Below, piece after piece: positions 40,501 through 50,250 of a DNA stretch of 64,000 nucleotides; the stretch's first letter is position 1, and every line of letters begins with the position of its first letter. A program made the position numbers and the translations under genes. Origin of the DNA: Candidatus Zixiibacteriota bacterium (lineage in GTDB: Bacteria > Zixibacteria > MSB-5A5 > UBA10806 > 4484-95); NCBI GenBank assembly GCA_024231855.1, contig JAAEQD010000159.1, forward strand, positions 1 through 64,000, in the 5' to 3' direction. The notes beneath the pieces are model-generated. The model searched no databases. It saw nothing but the letters and a program-made list of their open reading frames with translations, and was not told the DNA's origin.

Positions 40501-42225
40501 CACTGAATAATACTGCGGCGATGCTAAAGTTCCTTTATGGGAAATTGTAAACTTATATTGTCCGCTTGAAGGGGTTCCGACATATATCTGTTCAACATTG
40601 TCGCGAATATTATCGCCGGTAGACGCCGGATTATCGGGAACTAGCGGATTCAGCGTATAAGGCATGGTTACAATACTTGATCCGATATGTTCCAGTCTTA
40701 TGTCGAGATCATTAACCAGCATTATTGTTGTAGGATTAAGTGATGGCGATGGCGGCGTACCGGCCGGATCTGTCCAGGCAGCCGTGATTTTGATAGGAGT
40801 TATGCCATCACATGTAAAATAGAATTCATCGATTTCCATATTGGCCAGCGAATCCTCCAGTACCATACCAGGTGATATCGAATCGTTCTGAATTAATTGC
40901 GCCGATTTCAACGAATTTAATAAACCCCAGCCAAATTTATAATCCGGCCCGGGATTCGATCCGGATTCATCGGCAGTCTGTATTACTAAAGCTTTCATTG
41001 TTGAAGAACGCGGAGTAATCCCCACGTGGCTTTCCTCATAATAGCGAATTAGTAAATTTAACGAGCCGGAAAAATTCGGCGCGCTCATTGAAGTACCGCT
41101 TAAATAATCATAGGCGCTGTTATTATTATCCATGGTGGAATAGAGATTGATTCCGTTTGCTACTATATCCGGTTTTATCCTGCCATCGTCTGATGGTCCC
41201 CATCCGGAGAATGAGCTCATCACAACATCGCCCGGTACGGAATAGCCGCCAGTAATATCATTAACGGCGCCCACGGTGATTATATTTTTCGCGTTTGAAT
41301 TATAAGAAATACAATCATAGCCGTCGGTTCCGCCATCGGGATCGCGTGTGGCGGTACTCCATACCCAACCGCCATCCCAGACATAATGTCCTCCGCCTGA
41401 CCCCGGACCGGCATCATTACGGTCATTACCGGCAGAATTGACTATAGTGTAGTAGGGAGCGTTGTACGCGATTTCATCCCAGGCCTGGGCATCGGCGCTA
41501 TAAAAGCCAAAACCATAATCTTCCGTGGCGCTGATCGAGATATCGCCATACCAATACCAGCTACTGCCCGACCAATACCAGCCGGTGATGTAACTGTATG
41601 AATGGTTTGAGACATTCAAACCGGCGGCGGCTGCTGAAGCCATCTCCGAATTATCATTGTTCCAGTCATAAGCCGCCAAGTTAGCTTCATACGACATTCC
41701 TTTAGCTTGCGCTTGTACTCCTGTAGCCATCATAGTCCCGGCCACATGAGTCGCATGATAATGGGTACCTCCCGGGCTGTCTATCTGAGTTACTCGACTG
41801 CCAAACTCCTGATGCGTAGCCCTTACACCTCCGCCATCCCAAACTGCGAGCAGCCCGGTGCTTGTACCCTGACCCGATAACGAATATCCGCCACTGCCTC
41901 CGGGCCAGATATCATCGCTGCTGACTGTTCCAGCGGCATCGAGGTTGTCGATCTGGTAATAGACAGGTAAACTCCGGTTATCGATATACATTAACTGAAT
42001 GTCGGAGTTTCTATTCAATTGGATCTGAGCCGAATCGGCGCTATTTAGAAGATCATAATACAGTTGAGGACGTTTTGCTTCTAGTTGCTCGCCAAGTGAC
42101 AAGCTAAGTCGTTCAAGATTATCTTTTTGCGTTTTAGACTGGGCATCCGCGATGCCGAAACATAAAAGTATAATAATGGCGGTTGAAACTACAGTTTTCC
42201 TTATTGCGGCAAATAAGCTCATCAT
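37546..42225 (-). CDS. Secreted S8-type peptidase with ten tandem HYR domains and C-terminal dockerin-like module
   Basis: LAVWDGGGVRATHQEF, THYHATHVAGTMM, LSGTSMSAPNFSGSLNLL; ten copies of (V/I)xxCPxDIxVxNDPGxCGAxVxFxxxAxDNC...; dockerin-like C-terminus. Confidence 0.92.
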   Translation of the reverse strand: MMSLFAAIRKTVVSTAIIILLCFGIADAQSKTQKDNLERLSLSLGEQLEAKRPQLYYDLLNSADSAQIQLNRNSDIQLMYIDNRSLPVYYQIDNLDAAGTVSSDDIWPGGSGGYSLSGQGTSTGLLAVWDGGGVRATHQEFGSRVTQIDSPGGTHYHATHVAGTMMATGVQAQAKGMSYEANLAAYDWNNDNSEMASAAAAGLNVSNHSYSYITGWYWSGSSWYWYGDISISATEDYGFGFYSADAQAWDEIAYNAPYYTIVNSAGNDRNDAGPGSGGGHYVWDGGWVWSTATRDPDGGTDGYDCISYNSNAKNIITVGAVNDITGGYSVPGDVVMSSFSGWGPSDDGRIKPDIVANGINLYSTMDNNNSAYDYLSGTSMSAPNFSGSLNLLIRYYEESHVGITPRSSTMKALVIQTADESGSNPGPDYKFGWGLLNSLKSAQLIQNDSISPGMVLEDSLANMEIDEFYFTCDGITPIKITAAWTDPAGTPPSPSLNPTTIMLVNDLDIRLEHIGSSIVTMPYTLNPLVPDNPASTGDNIRDNVEQIYVGTPSSGQYKFTISHKGTLASPQYYSVVSSVNLSSSTGNNPPVALCIDITTDANASCQADISVDNGSYDPDGDSITLLQIPASPYSAGQTIVSLIVTDDSGLADTCQATVTVNDNTPPVATCPLDIMVDNDPGECGAIVTFSPGATDNCGVSSVTANPPSGSFFGIGTTPVEVIAINNTGTANTCYYNATVNEAETQIATCPLDITVDNDPGECGATVTFSPGATDNCGVNSVTANPPSGSFFGIGTTPVEVIAIDNSGNADTCYFNVTVNEGEAPVATCPSDIMVENDPGECGATVTFSPGATDNCGVNSVTTNPPSGSFLGIGTTPVEVIAIDNSGNADTCYFNVTVNEGEAPIIVCPDDIAVDNDPGLCGAVVTFELDATDNCSDVSIDVSVPSGSFFGPGSTMINVIATDVSGNTDSCYFFVSVYDNEPPIAICQEDTIVSNDPGQCGAIVSFEPGFNDNCSSVMMYINPPSGSYFDLGTTPVEVAIRDAFSNVDTCYFNVTVIDNEPPVTDYPADITVDNAPGQCEAVVNYSISATDNCALAGIVADPPSGSHFPVGSTQVTIYANDSSGNTDTSYFNVTVNDIEIPDPGCPANIEVANDPDQCGAIVSFTFDPSDNCSVVYINATPPSGSFFDMGTTPVEVITSDIAGNADTCFFNVNVIDIVPPDVTCPSDITVNNDPGECGAVVAFTADATDNCSSVTISSNPPSGSLFAVGVNPVEVIATDDYGNTDTCYFNVTVNDIELPVPGCPADIVASNDPGQCGATVTFALNPSDNCPDVNVAANPPSGSFFPIGLSQVEVIATDAAGNADTCDFSVSVNDTEPPVAICPADMTVEIDSSLTGAYVEFSPDAIENCPGVTIESDPASGSWFALDTTMVEVIATDDAGLADTCYFNIVIAYNIGSDYLPGDANMANGAWPPMVIGGDVTYLVNYFRGMETSPPCLLDSFWCSADANGDCSVIGSDVTKLVTYFRSMTSIQYCPDYAPAWPTPDDLPAEAPSGWPNCEE
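37860..40250 (-). repeat. Tandem HYR-domain coding repeats (~237-240 bp unit, 10 copies), the N-terminal three (39540-40250) near-identical
   Basis: Period visible in both translation and nucleotides, e.g. gtagtcccaatgccgaagaaactcccggatggcgg recurring with 237-bp spacing. Confidence 0.85.
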
Positions 42226-43228
42226 GTTAAACTCCCCATTACCTACCTGTTTTTGAAATACTCATTAAAAATTAATATTCGAAAATGATAGAATATAACT
42301 GGCAGGTTGCAGAACATAAGGGAATTGAAATCATTCCCGGCTCCATAAAAGGATTGCCCGGCGCAATTTAGTTTAATTCTGAGAATACTTAAGTCCAACA
42401 ACATGTTACGAAGAATTAATTAAGTTTCAAGATACAGCGTAGTATCTAAATCAGGCTATGCGCAAATAAATTATAACAGCCAGATATTTTACTTTTACTC
42501 CAATCGCAATATAACGCTAAACCAATATTTGTCAATCTACATTTTGACTATATATTTTTAGATTTCAGCTATTTAGAACGACCGATATCATCCCGATAGT
42601 CTTTGTAAGTTGTTAGCCTGATTGAGATTTCACCGTATATTACATACAAGCGCTTACTCTAAATAGACTTGTCTCGGGCGTGGATTATGAGAATCGGATG
42701 GCTTCAGAGCAAGATTAACTCCATTAAACCGCCCTAATTGGTTATTTTATCGAAAATTTGAGAATAATTTAATTCTGAAGGTATTTCCTTTAATTTGACG
42801 CCACATATAGTATTTGGTATACTTTCTGGCAGCATAGCAGTAATATCTCGATAGACACACTTAGATAGACACCATTAGGCGATATTCGTAATGAGGCTAA
42901 TATATAATTCATATTATGATTTGGGGAAAATCCCGGGCTATTGAAAATCGATTTAGTAAATATTTACGGAGAGTTCCTGGTTAGGACGCGCGGATCAGGA
43001 GGTGAAACTATCAACTGTAACATCTGCATCAGTATTATTCCTGGTTACTTTGGTACAGAAAGAATATCAAAAACGAATCGCATAGTCAGCATGTATACCG
43101 ATGAAACAGTAGGAGGTTGAATGATCTAGGTTTTAGTACTTTATTATATCTTCTGTCATGCTCCTGTGCTCTAGCTATATTATATTTCAGAAGATGGCTG
43201 TAAATTCATAAATAGAAGGGGTATTGTA

Positions 43229-45070
43229 ATGGCTCGATTTTATCTTATATTATTTTTGCTAGCGTCCTTTCTCTTGTCAATGTTTTCTCCGGTGATCGCG
43301 CAGGATTGTCCATCCTGGGTTTTAGGATCAGAAAAAGGTAATAAGCTGTACCTGTATTTTCCTACAGCCGTGGATAATACTTTCCCTGAATATCATTCAT
43401 CTCTTCAAACATCACCTTTGAATCCATTCGATGTATCCGATCTTGATGCTACTATAGGCACGACAGCCCAATTGCGCGATATAATATTTGATATCGTAAC
43501 TGATGATTACTGCGAGTTCAATGTCGAAGTTATAATGACAACCGCCTCTCCCACAACGTCCGGATCACGCTGGCAAATCGTGGGAGTAGGCTCAGATGAT
43601 GAGGTTATTGGGACGAGTATTTTCTTTGGGGTTGCTCAAGCTGTTGATATTAATGATGCCGACGGCCAGGATTACGCTCGAGTTTATGCCGGTTCCTTTG
43701 GTACCGCCTATGGTGGTACAGGGGGAGAGCTAAACGGCGCTAATTCGACACTTGAACGTTGGGCAAGAATGATTGGCCACACCGCGACTCACGAAGCGGG
43801 ACATAATTACGGTCTAGGTCATGGAGATTCGGCGCCGATAACGGGAGAGGACCAACAAAGCAATCATATTATGGCTACCTATAGCACCGGCTTGACCGGC
43901 GAAGAGCGCGCAACAATTGATAGACACTTCAGTAACACAAGCTATGAGATCCTTGGACATAACATCGGGCTTAATGTCTATACGGTTCATAATTGGGATT
44001 TTGTCAATCCGAATAGCAGCGACGCCCATTCGTTAGTGTTGACGATTCTTAGTCCAGCATCTTCATTATCAATTAGTTGGTACTATACGGGATCCAGATG
44101 CCCCTGGACAAATCCATCAATCAGCAGCACAGGCTCAACACAAAGCTTTCAAGGTACTACCTATAACGTTTTCGAGATGGTTTATAGCGCGCCTCAAGCC
44201 TGGGAGAATGGAGCTAATGGAGTGGTGCCACCGGCAGCCGAACTTCATATCGGATCGGCTTTTAATGAGACAGACCTCGTAATCGTAAGCGAGGCGACAT
44301 TGCGTGATGCCAGCAACAATGACTTGGCATTGCATCCGCGTTTTCCCGGTTATGATGCTGGAGCGGCCGATATGGAGACCGGTGATTTCGCCATGAGCTT
44401 TTTCAATATGCAAAGCGATATGGAACCGTTGATCATCAGAGATATTGAAGTTTCATTCCTGCCACGTATGGCCAGTATTGAATCAATGATCGATGGTGAT
44501 ACGCTTGTTGATACACGTGGTAATCCGGTTGAAATGAGACGGCCTGGAAAAAGTTTCAAACCTCAACGATCGCTTGAAGTTCGAGACAAGGCGAGTTTTA
44601 AACTTGCGAGATTAGTCGACCCACGCCATGTTGATATAACTTATGATTCTACCGACTGTGAGGAAGGAATACGGGAAATTGGTGGCGTTAATGATATGGT
44701 GGGAGGCGAGTTGATGTATTGCCCGCATGGCACGGCCTTGAGTTTATTTCCCACCACGTTCGTTTATGTCGTAGCTTCGGTCATTGATCCCAACGCCAAA
44801 CACTGGGATGTAACCGCCGGAGATTTTGCTACCGGACCTCTGGAAATGAAGTTGTTTTACCAGTTCGCCGGATTTGTTCCTGATTTCAACGACAACGGAA
44901 TTGATGATATCCTGGATATTCGACACGGAACATCAATTGATGAAAACGGCAACGGTATCCCGGATGAAGCAGAAGACAGGGGAACTGAATTCCCGTGGTG
45001 GTGGTTGTTGATAATTCTGCTCATTATCTTGATTCTTATCTGGCTATTGCTTAGATTAATCAATAAATAA
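43229..45070 (+). CDS. Secreted metzincin-like zinc metalloprotease with C-terminal transmembrane tail
   Basis: HTATHEAGHNYGLGHGDSAP fits HExxHxxGxxH; signal peptide; C-terminal DFNDNGIDDILDI...DENGNGIPDEAEDRGTEFPWWWLLIILLIILILIWLLLRLINK. Confidence 0.8.
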   Translation: MARFYLILFLLASFLLSMFSPVIAQDCPSWVLGSEKGNKLYLYFPTAVDNTFPEYHSSLQTSPLNPFDVSDLDATIGTTAQLRDIIFDIVTDDYCEFNVEVIMTTASPTTSGSRWQIVGVGSDDEVIGTSIFFGVAQAVDINDADGQDYARVYAGSFGTAYGGTGGELNGANSTLERWARMIGHTATHEAGHNYGLGHGDSAPITGEDQQSNHIMATYSTGLTGEERATIDRHFSNTSYEILGHNIGLNVYTVHNWDFVNPNSSDAHSLVLTILSPASSLSISWYYTGSRCPWTNPSISSTGSTQSFQGTTYNVFEMVYSAPQAWENGANGVVPPAAELHIGSAFNETDLVIVSEATLRDASNNDLALHPRFPGYDAGAADMETGDFAMSFFNMQSDMEPLIIRDIEVSFLPRMASIESMIDGDTLVDTRGNPVEMRRPGKSFKPQRSLEVRDKASFKLARLVDPRHVDITYDSTDCEEGIREIGGVNDMVGGELMYCPHGTALSLFPTTFVYVVASVIDPNAKHWDVTAGDFATGPLEMKLFYQFAGFVPDFNDNGIDDILDIRHGTSIDENGNGIPDEAEDRGTEFPWWWLLIILLIILILIWLLLRLINK

Positions 45071-45095
45071 TAAGGAGACAATTATTGTTACCAGA

Positions 45096-45851
45096 TTGAT
45101 GTTTGCCCTCATCATACCACAATTCATGGTCATGCTGCCAGCCCTGGTGTTACTGGCGGGGCTATTGAGCTTTGCTATTGATACGCGCGCGGATAACGTT
45201 TTCGCGGATTCAAATCATTCGGACCGGACAAATGTGTCCGGTCCGGAGGACAAGGCCGCTGGAAGAACTATCGATTATGAACAGGCTCCGCTGTACCGGC
45301 TGATCGGTTTTGCTGACCTGATTGCCGCAGGCGAAGTAATCAGCGTATCAGAATCGACCTTTACGTTTCATATCGATGAGGCGCTCATCGGGGAACCAAA
45401 TGAATCGATTATCCAGGTCTCGAAAGCCATTTTTATGGAATTTGATGAACCTCGGGCGATACCATACGATAGTGGCCAGGTTTTTTTGGTATTTTTGATG
45501 AAAGACGCGACAGCAGATCATGAACTTATATGGCAATCGATGAGTGTAGCGGGAGGAAGCGAATTCCCCCTTGAGGGGGAATTCGTGTATTTTACAGGTC
45601 GGTTTGTTCAGGGATTAGAACACAAAGATTACCTCGTACATGGTGTTACCCGTAATATTCAGAGATACGACGCGTCATTGTTCAAGCAGGCAATTCGCGG
45701 CTATCGAGATTGTTTCAACTGGCCGGGTGAATCCATTTATGCGCGGCGAAGTCCGGAGCTTCTATGTAATGATTCGCTATTGACCAACTATCGCCGTCAA
45801 AGCGGCATGCATGAATACCTGGCTCGGGAAACTGTAAAAAGAATCCCATAA
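45096..45851 (+). CDS. Hypothetical secreted/membrane protein
   Basis: 251 aa ORF 25 bp downstream of the metzincin-like gene; hydrophobic N-terminus. Confidence 0.55.
   Translation: MMFALIIPQFMVMLPALVLLAGLLSFAIDTRADNVFADSNHSDRTNVSGPEDKAAGRTIDYEQAPLYRLIGFADLIAAGEVISVSESTFTFHIDEALIGEPNESIIQVSKAIFMEFDEPRAIPYDSGQVFLVFLMKDATADHELIWQSMSVAGGSEFPLEGEFVYFTGRFVQGLEHKDYLVHGVTRNIQRYDASLFKQAIRGYRDCFNWPGESIYARRSPELLCNDSLLTNYRRQSGMHEYLARETVKRIP
45220..45245. repeat. Perfect 11-bp inverted repeat with 4-nt loop inside a CDS
   Basis: cggaccggaca-aatg-tgtccggtccg. Confidence 0.9.
45560..45585. repeat. Perfect 11-bp inverted repeat with 4-nt loop inside the same CDS
   Basis: cgaattccccc-ttga-gggggaattcg. 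Confidence 0.9.
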
Positions 45852-45923
45852 TATTTTTATAAAATATACAAATAAGAAATACGCCCAATAATCTAAAATT
45901 GTGGCAGGATTTAGATGAATAAT

Positions 45924-45957
45924 AAAAGCCGGGCGGCTCGATGGGCGTCCGGCTTAC
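45924..45957 (-). terminator. Rho-independent terminator of the M28 gene (possibly bidirectional)
   Basis: Minus strand aagccggacg...cgcccggctt followed by ttatt. Confidence 0.6.
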
Positions 45958-45981
45958 TTATATGATTAATACAATCGAATC

Positions 45982-48900
45982 TTAATCAGTTACGGATGGG
46001 ATCACTCTCGCCGTTAATGGCGCAACATCGCAATTCGGCCAACCATCAGGGGCTTCAACGGGCAAATCATCCGGGGTTGGCCAAAGCGGCTCGTAATCAT
46101 CGCAATAACTCAGTGTTGTCATACCTCGGAAATAACTCACCAGTTTGGTCACATCGCTGCCTATTACATTGCAGTCGCCGTTGGCATCAGCGGAAGCCCA
46201 GAAACCGGTTATCAAACATGGCACACTGGCTTCGACACCCCGGAAGAAGTTCACCAGGTAGGTGACATCGCCGCCGATAACCGTGGGCGGCCAGTTGCCG
46301 TTGTACATATTGACATCGCCGGTAAGATATGGATATCCGGCAAGCTCCGACAATGTTTGATCCTGAATCGTTCCCGATGGGCCATCGTTGATATGGAAAG
46401 CGGTGAGTACCACCGTCTGATAATCGACATGAGAAAACGTTACCGTGTAGTCGCCATCGTAGATCTCTCCAATCGAGTAAGCGCCGGCTATATCGCTGTA
46501 ATCCTCACCGATTAAAGCCAAATCATCCTCAACCGCTACATGAACACCTTCGACAGGGACCGAACCGTCATCGATAACACCCGAAAGCGAACCGGGCGAA
46601 CGGAAAACGACATCCTGATTCTCCATATCCGTATCATCAAATATCGTGAACTGGGCCGAGGTGAATGTTGTCCAGGCATCCTTCTCGAACGTCGCCACGT
46701 AATCGCCGGGCATAAGAGTCAATGTGAATTCGCCGGCGGCGTTGGTAAATATATTATCCACGGGATCGACATCCAATAAGATGGGGCCAGAATCATCATT
46801 AATTCGGGTTGTGGCAACCTGTGAAATCGCGGTAACGTGAACGTCTTCGACCGGTGTGCCGTAGTAATCATCGACCACACCGCCGTAGGTGCCGAGCCGG
46901 TGAAGTGTCATATCGACAATGGTGCTTTCTCCGCTTGATACTTCAACATCAGATTCGATTACATCATAGTAACCAACCTGACTGAAATCCAGATCATATA
47001 TTCCGGGCGTCACACCTCCAAAACTGTAGTTACCGCCCGAATCGGTATTATCCGATCCGATTATATCGACGCCGTCGATTAACTCAACCAACACATCCTG
47101 AATTGGAGCCGTATCGTTATCGGTGGCCATACCCGCGATTGTCCCAGTGGCAACCGAATCACAGACGATATTCGTTATAGATAGCGCGTCGATACCGGCC
47201 TCGACAACCGAACCGCTGTTCAAATCGGAAGCTTCGAATCGCACCTTTACCAGGCTGGTGGGCGCGATAAAATCATCCACTAAAAAAGAATGTTCGGTCC
47301 AGCCCGGTGAGGTTGTTGGCCCGAATGTTTCGACAGGCGTCCAACTCGAACCGTTATTATTTGATACCCAGACTACGAACGAATCATTGTTGGGATCGTC
47401 GCCGGAATTATTCGTGTACCACAGGGCGTAATTGAACAGCGCGTTACCTTCACTGAGATCGAATGTTGGCGAAATGAGATAGGTCGTGCCGCCGTCGACA
47501 TCAGAGTTGCCGTAAACGTTATCGGTTAGATAGCACTGGCCCGAACCGTCGTGATCGGCCGGCGGGTCGCCGCGTTCGCCCAAACCCGATGGAACACCGC
47601 GATCCCAATGACCGTCGGTGGCATCACCGGACACGCTCCAACCCTGATCCGTTTCGAAATCATCCTCGTATAACGAAGTGAATTCGGAAGCGCTAAAAGC
47701 CGAAAATGATATCCCCGGCGCGTCTCGCGGATCGGTTACGAGAGCGCTATCGGTGGTTTCCACGCTAATATAAAACGCAATATCTTTGCCACACTCAAGG
47801 GCCGGGAAAACAGCATCGTAAACATTTGGACTAACGACTTCCATGGGCAGACTGAAATAAGTATCACCGGTGCTATAGTACAACACTCCTGTGCCTGTCT
47901 GAGGATCAGATGATTCCGCGCTGACCTCAACCCTGAAAGACGTTCCGCCTGATGGGTCGATCAATTCTGGTAGGCCGTCAGGATAGTTGAATTGCAGAAG
48001 CGGGGGAGACCATAATCCCGCGACAGTAGCCAAAGTTGCCGCGGCTCCTTTAACGACTTCAGTCGCGTAATCGAGATCAATATTCGTTATGACATCGCCG
48101 GTCGTATGATACCAGGGATACCAATCGGGAGCGTCCCACATTTGAGCGTCGATAGCGAATGGGGCCGGAAAGCCGTAATAAGAGAAGTAATAGTGGTCGC
48201 TGCCATAAGTAGGCCCTGCCGTATTGACGCGTATCGAATAGGCAGTCGAGTACTGATCGGTTAATTGAGCCAGAAGATCAGCCAGGGCGACCTCTTCGGG
48301 GAAATTTTGATCGCTATAAATATTGATATCCCAGCCATAGCCGCCCTCGTAAGCTATCATATCGAAATTAAAGACGCCGCCGATATTCTTATTATTGAGA
48401 AAACAATACTCAGCGTAGGCTTCAGAACCATAAAGACCTTGCTCTTCGCCGGAGACAAGAACAAATTCTATCGTGCAATTGAAATCGTACTGGCTTAAAA
48501 TGCGTGCCGCTTCCAGAACCCCGGCCGATCCCGAGCCGTTATCTTCGGCGCCGGGGGCGGAGAAATCGGGATTCTCCGAGGTTGCGTCTATATGCGCGAT
48601 GATAATGTAGATCGAATCGGGATAGGCAAGGCCGACTTTTCTGCCGATAGGATTATACCAGGTATTACCGGAGTAGTCGTAAGAGAATAGCTCGGTTTCC
48701 AATCCCAGGTCTGAGAATGTATTTATTGCCCAAAGTTCTGCCGCCCGACATGAATCGGAATATGAATAACGAGTTACGAAATCCTGCAGCCTCTGTAAAT
48801 AAGCGGTATACTCGGTTTGGCTAACCTGGCTAACGATATCACCGATTTCCACATCCGTAAGTAAACTATACGAAGGAATTGCTGGCTGTTGTCTCGGTTT

Positions 48901-49326
48901 TGGCTTGGGCGTAAACGAAATATGAGTTAATCCATTCATAAGATTTGAAGAATGATAATCAAGCCCCGGTTTTAATTTGGCTATCGCATCGCCATCCTTA
49001 TAATATAATATATCTATGTCCGTTAAAAGCCTTTCGATATCTTGATGATCGATTTGAAAAAGGTAATACTCACTATCTTCATCTCGCTCATCTATGTTTA
49101 TTATGGAATAGCCTTCATCCGACATATTCTTCGTTCCAGCAGGTGTCGTGCCAACAAGAAGGCCGCTTTTCATAACCGCGTAAATATCGACTTTTTCTAC
49201 CGAATCCAACTCATTCAATCCCGGAGATTCAATATCGATGACTATCAGATCCTCAGCTTGGGTAAAAGAGAAAAATATAAAAAACGTGCAAATCGAAGCC
49301 ATAATCTTTATTGAACTGGTGTACAT
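45982..49326 (-). CDS. Secreted M28-family peptidase with carboxypeptidase-regulatory-like domains and C-terminal dockerin-like module
   Basis: IIIAHIDATSENPDFSAPGAEDNGSGSAGVLEAARIL, VLVSGEEQGLYGSEAYA; GTIAGMATDNDTAPIQDVLVEL...; dockerin-like C-terminus. Confidence 0.92.
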   Translation of the reverse strand: MYTSSIKIMASICTFFIFFSFTQAEDLIVIDIESPGLNELDSVEKVDIYAVMKSGLLVGTTPAGTKNMSDEGYSIINIDERDEDSEYYLFQIDHQDIERLLTDIDILYYKDGDAIAKLKPGLDYHSSNLMNGLTHISFTPKPKPRQQPAIPSYSLLTDVEIGDIVSQVSQTEYTAYLQRLQDFVTRYSYSDSCRAAELWAINTFSDLGLETELFSYDYSGNTWYNPIGRKVGLAYPDSIYIIIAHIDATSENPDFSAPGAEDNGSGSAGVLEAARILSQYDFNCTIEFVLVSGEEQGLYGSEAYAEYCFLNNKNIGGVFNFDMIAYEGGYGWDINIYSDQNFPEEVALADLLAQLTDQYSTAYSIRVNTAGPTYGSDHYYFSYYGFPAPFAIDAQMWDAPDWYPWYHTTGDVITNIDLDYATEVVKGAAATLATVAGLWSPPLLQFNYPDGLPELIDPSGGTSFRVEVSAESSDPQTGTGVLYYSTGDTYFSLPMEVVSPNVYDAVFPALECGKDIAFYISVETTDSALVTDPRDAPGISFSAFSASEFTSLYEDDFETDQGWSVSGDATDGHWDRGVPSGLGERGDPPADHDGSGQCYLTDNVYGNSDVDGGTTYLISPTFDLSEGNALFNYALWYTNNSGDDPNNDSFVVWVSNNNGSSWTPVETFGPTTSPGWTEHSFLVDDFIAPTSLVKVRFEASDLNSGSVVEAGIDALSITNIVCDSVATGTIAGMATDNDTAPIQDVLVELIDGVDIIGSDNTDSGGNYSFGGVTPGIYDLDFSQVGYYDVIESDVEVSSGESTIVDMTLHRLGTYGGVVDDYYGTPVEDVHVTAISQVATTRINDDSGPILLDVDPVDNIFTNAAGEFTLTLMPGDYVATFEKDAWTTFTSAQFTIFDDTDMENQDVVFRSPGSLSGVIDDGSVPVEGVHVAVEDDLALIGEDYSDIAGAYSIGEIYDGDYTVTFSHVDYQTVVLTAFHINDGPSGTIQDQTLSELAGYPYLTGDVNMYNGNWPPTVIGGDVTYLVNFFRGVEASVPCLITGFWASADANGDCNVIGSDVTKLVSYFRGMTTLSYCDDYEPLWPTPDDLPVEAPDGWPNCDVAPLTARVIPSVTD

Positions 49327-50250
49327 TTTCTACTCCTTATCCGTGAAAAATGACAAATGACTTGAAAAACTCTATTTTCTTAGGAAACCGATCTGGTTTC
49401 ATGTTCAATTTTACAGTCCATAAAGAGAGGGCATAAATCCGAATTCTTGAATTTATTAGCTCTTTAGGAAATATAGGACGAATTTTTAGCCAGTCAAGGG
49501 GTATATTTCCCCGGAATTATCCCTAATCCACCCAATGTGGCTTATTATCGCGTTTTGACAATTCAAACATCAAGTGTGATTGTAGCCGTTATCTAACAAT
49601 ATCTTATGGGATCAACTCGTTTTCTAATAAGACCTTTGTACTCTATGATCTTTAATAAAATCGAATATTATAATTGACGAATCTGACTAAAATGTTATAT
49701 TTAATACGTGCCTTCATTGTGGAAGGGTTGTACTGACCAGTTTTGTGTATTGAGGAAAATGAAGAATTGATAGTAAGACATCCATGTTTATTAAGTAACA
49801 GGAAAATGGAAATTCTTCAATAAGTGTGTTTTTATAACTGTAATATCAAATAACAATCGGCTGATGTCAGGTTGACTTGATCGACTTAAACACCGCGCCG
49901 GGCGATGATGGAAGAAAATAGATAATTGAGTGAACGTATAAACAGAGAACAACAAGGGTCGCACTGCAAAGGAGGTTTACGGGTATATATATTGTCGCTA
50001 TATAAAGTAACACTTCGATTAGTAGTACTTATTTAGTCTTTGCCGCGCTGGAATTGATATGGCGTGGCCCCGTTATATGAAACAAACTTCATAGCCGCTC
50101 TGTCGACAAGAGTCCGTAATTAATCGGCAGGTATCGGCTTCTATAGATTCACTTTTAAATACAGGGTAAAAATAGTTAAGCCTTTTGGTGGTAGCAATGA
50201 AGCTGAACCTGAGGTGAAAGAGAATTTATCAACTTAAACGAGGAGTGTTC

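Noticed and set aside
43120-43200. Possible decayed signal-peptide gene start (aggaggttga atg atc tag gttttagtacttt..., similar to the start of the C25-like gene)
   Set aside because: Similarity is only ~13 nt of a generic signal-peptide sequence, interrupted by stops; not enough to call a pseudogene.
49330-50240. Long intergenic region inspected for riboswitches (for example c-di-GMP or cobalamin)
   Set aside because: No recognisable conserved aptamer core could be identified by eye; needs Rfam/Infernal.
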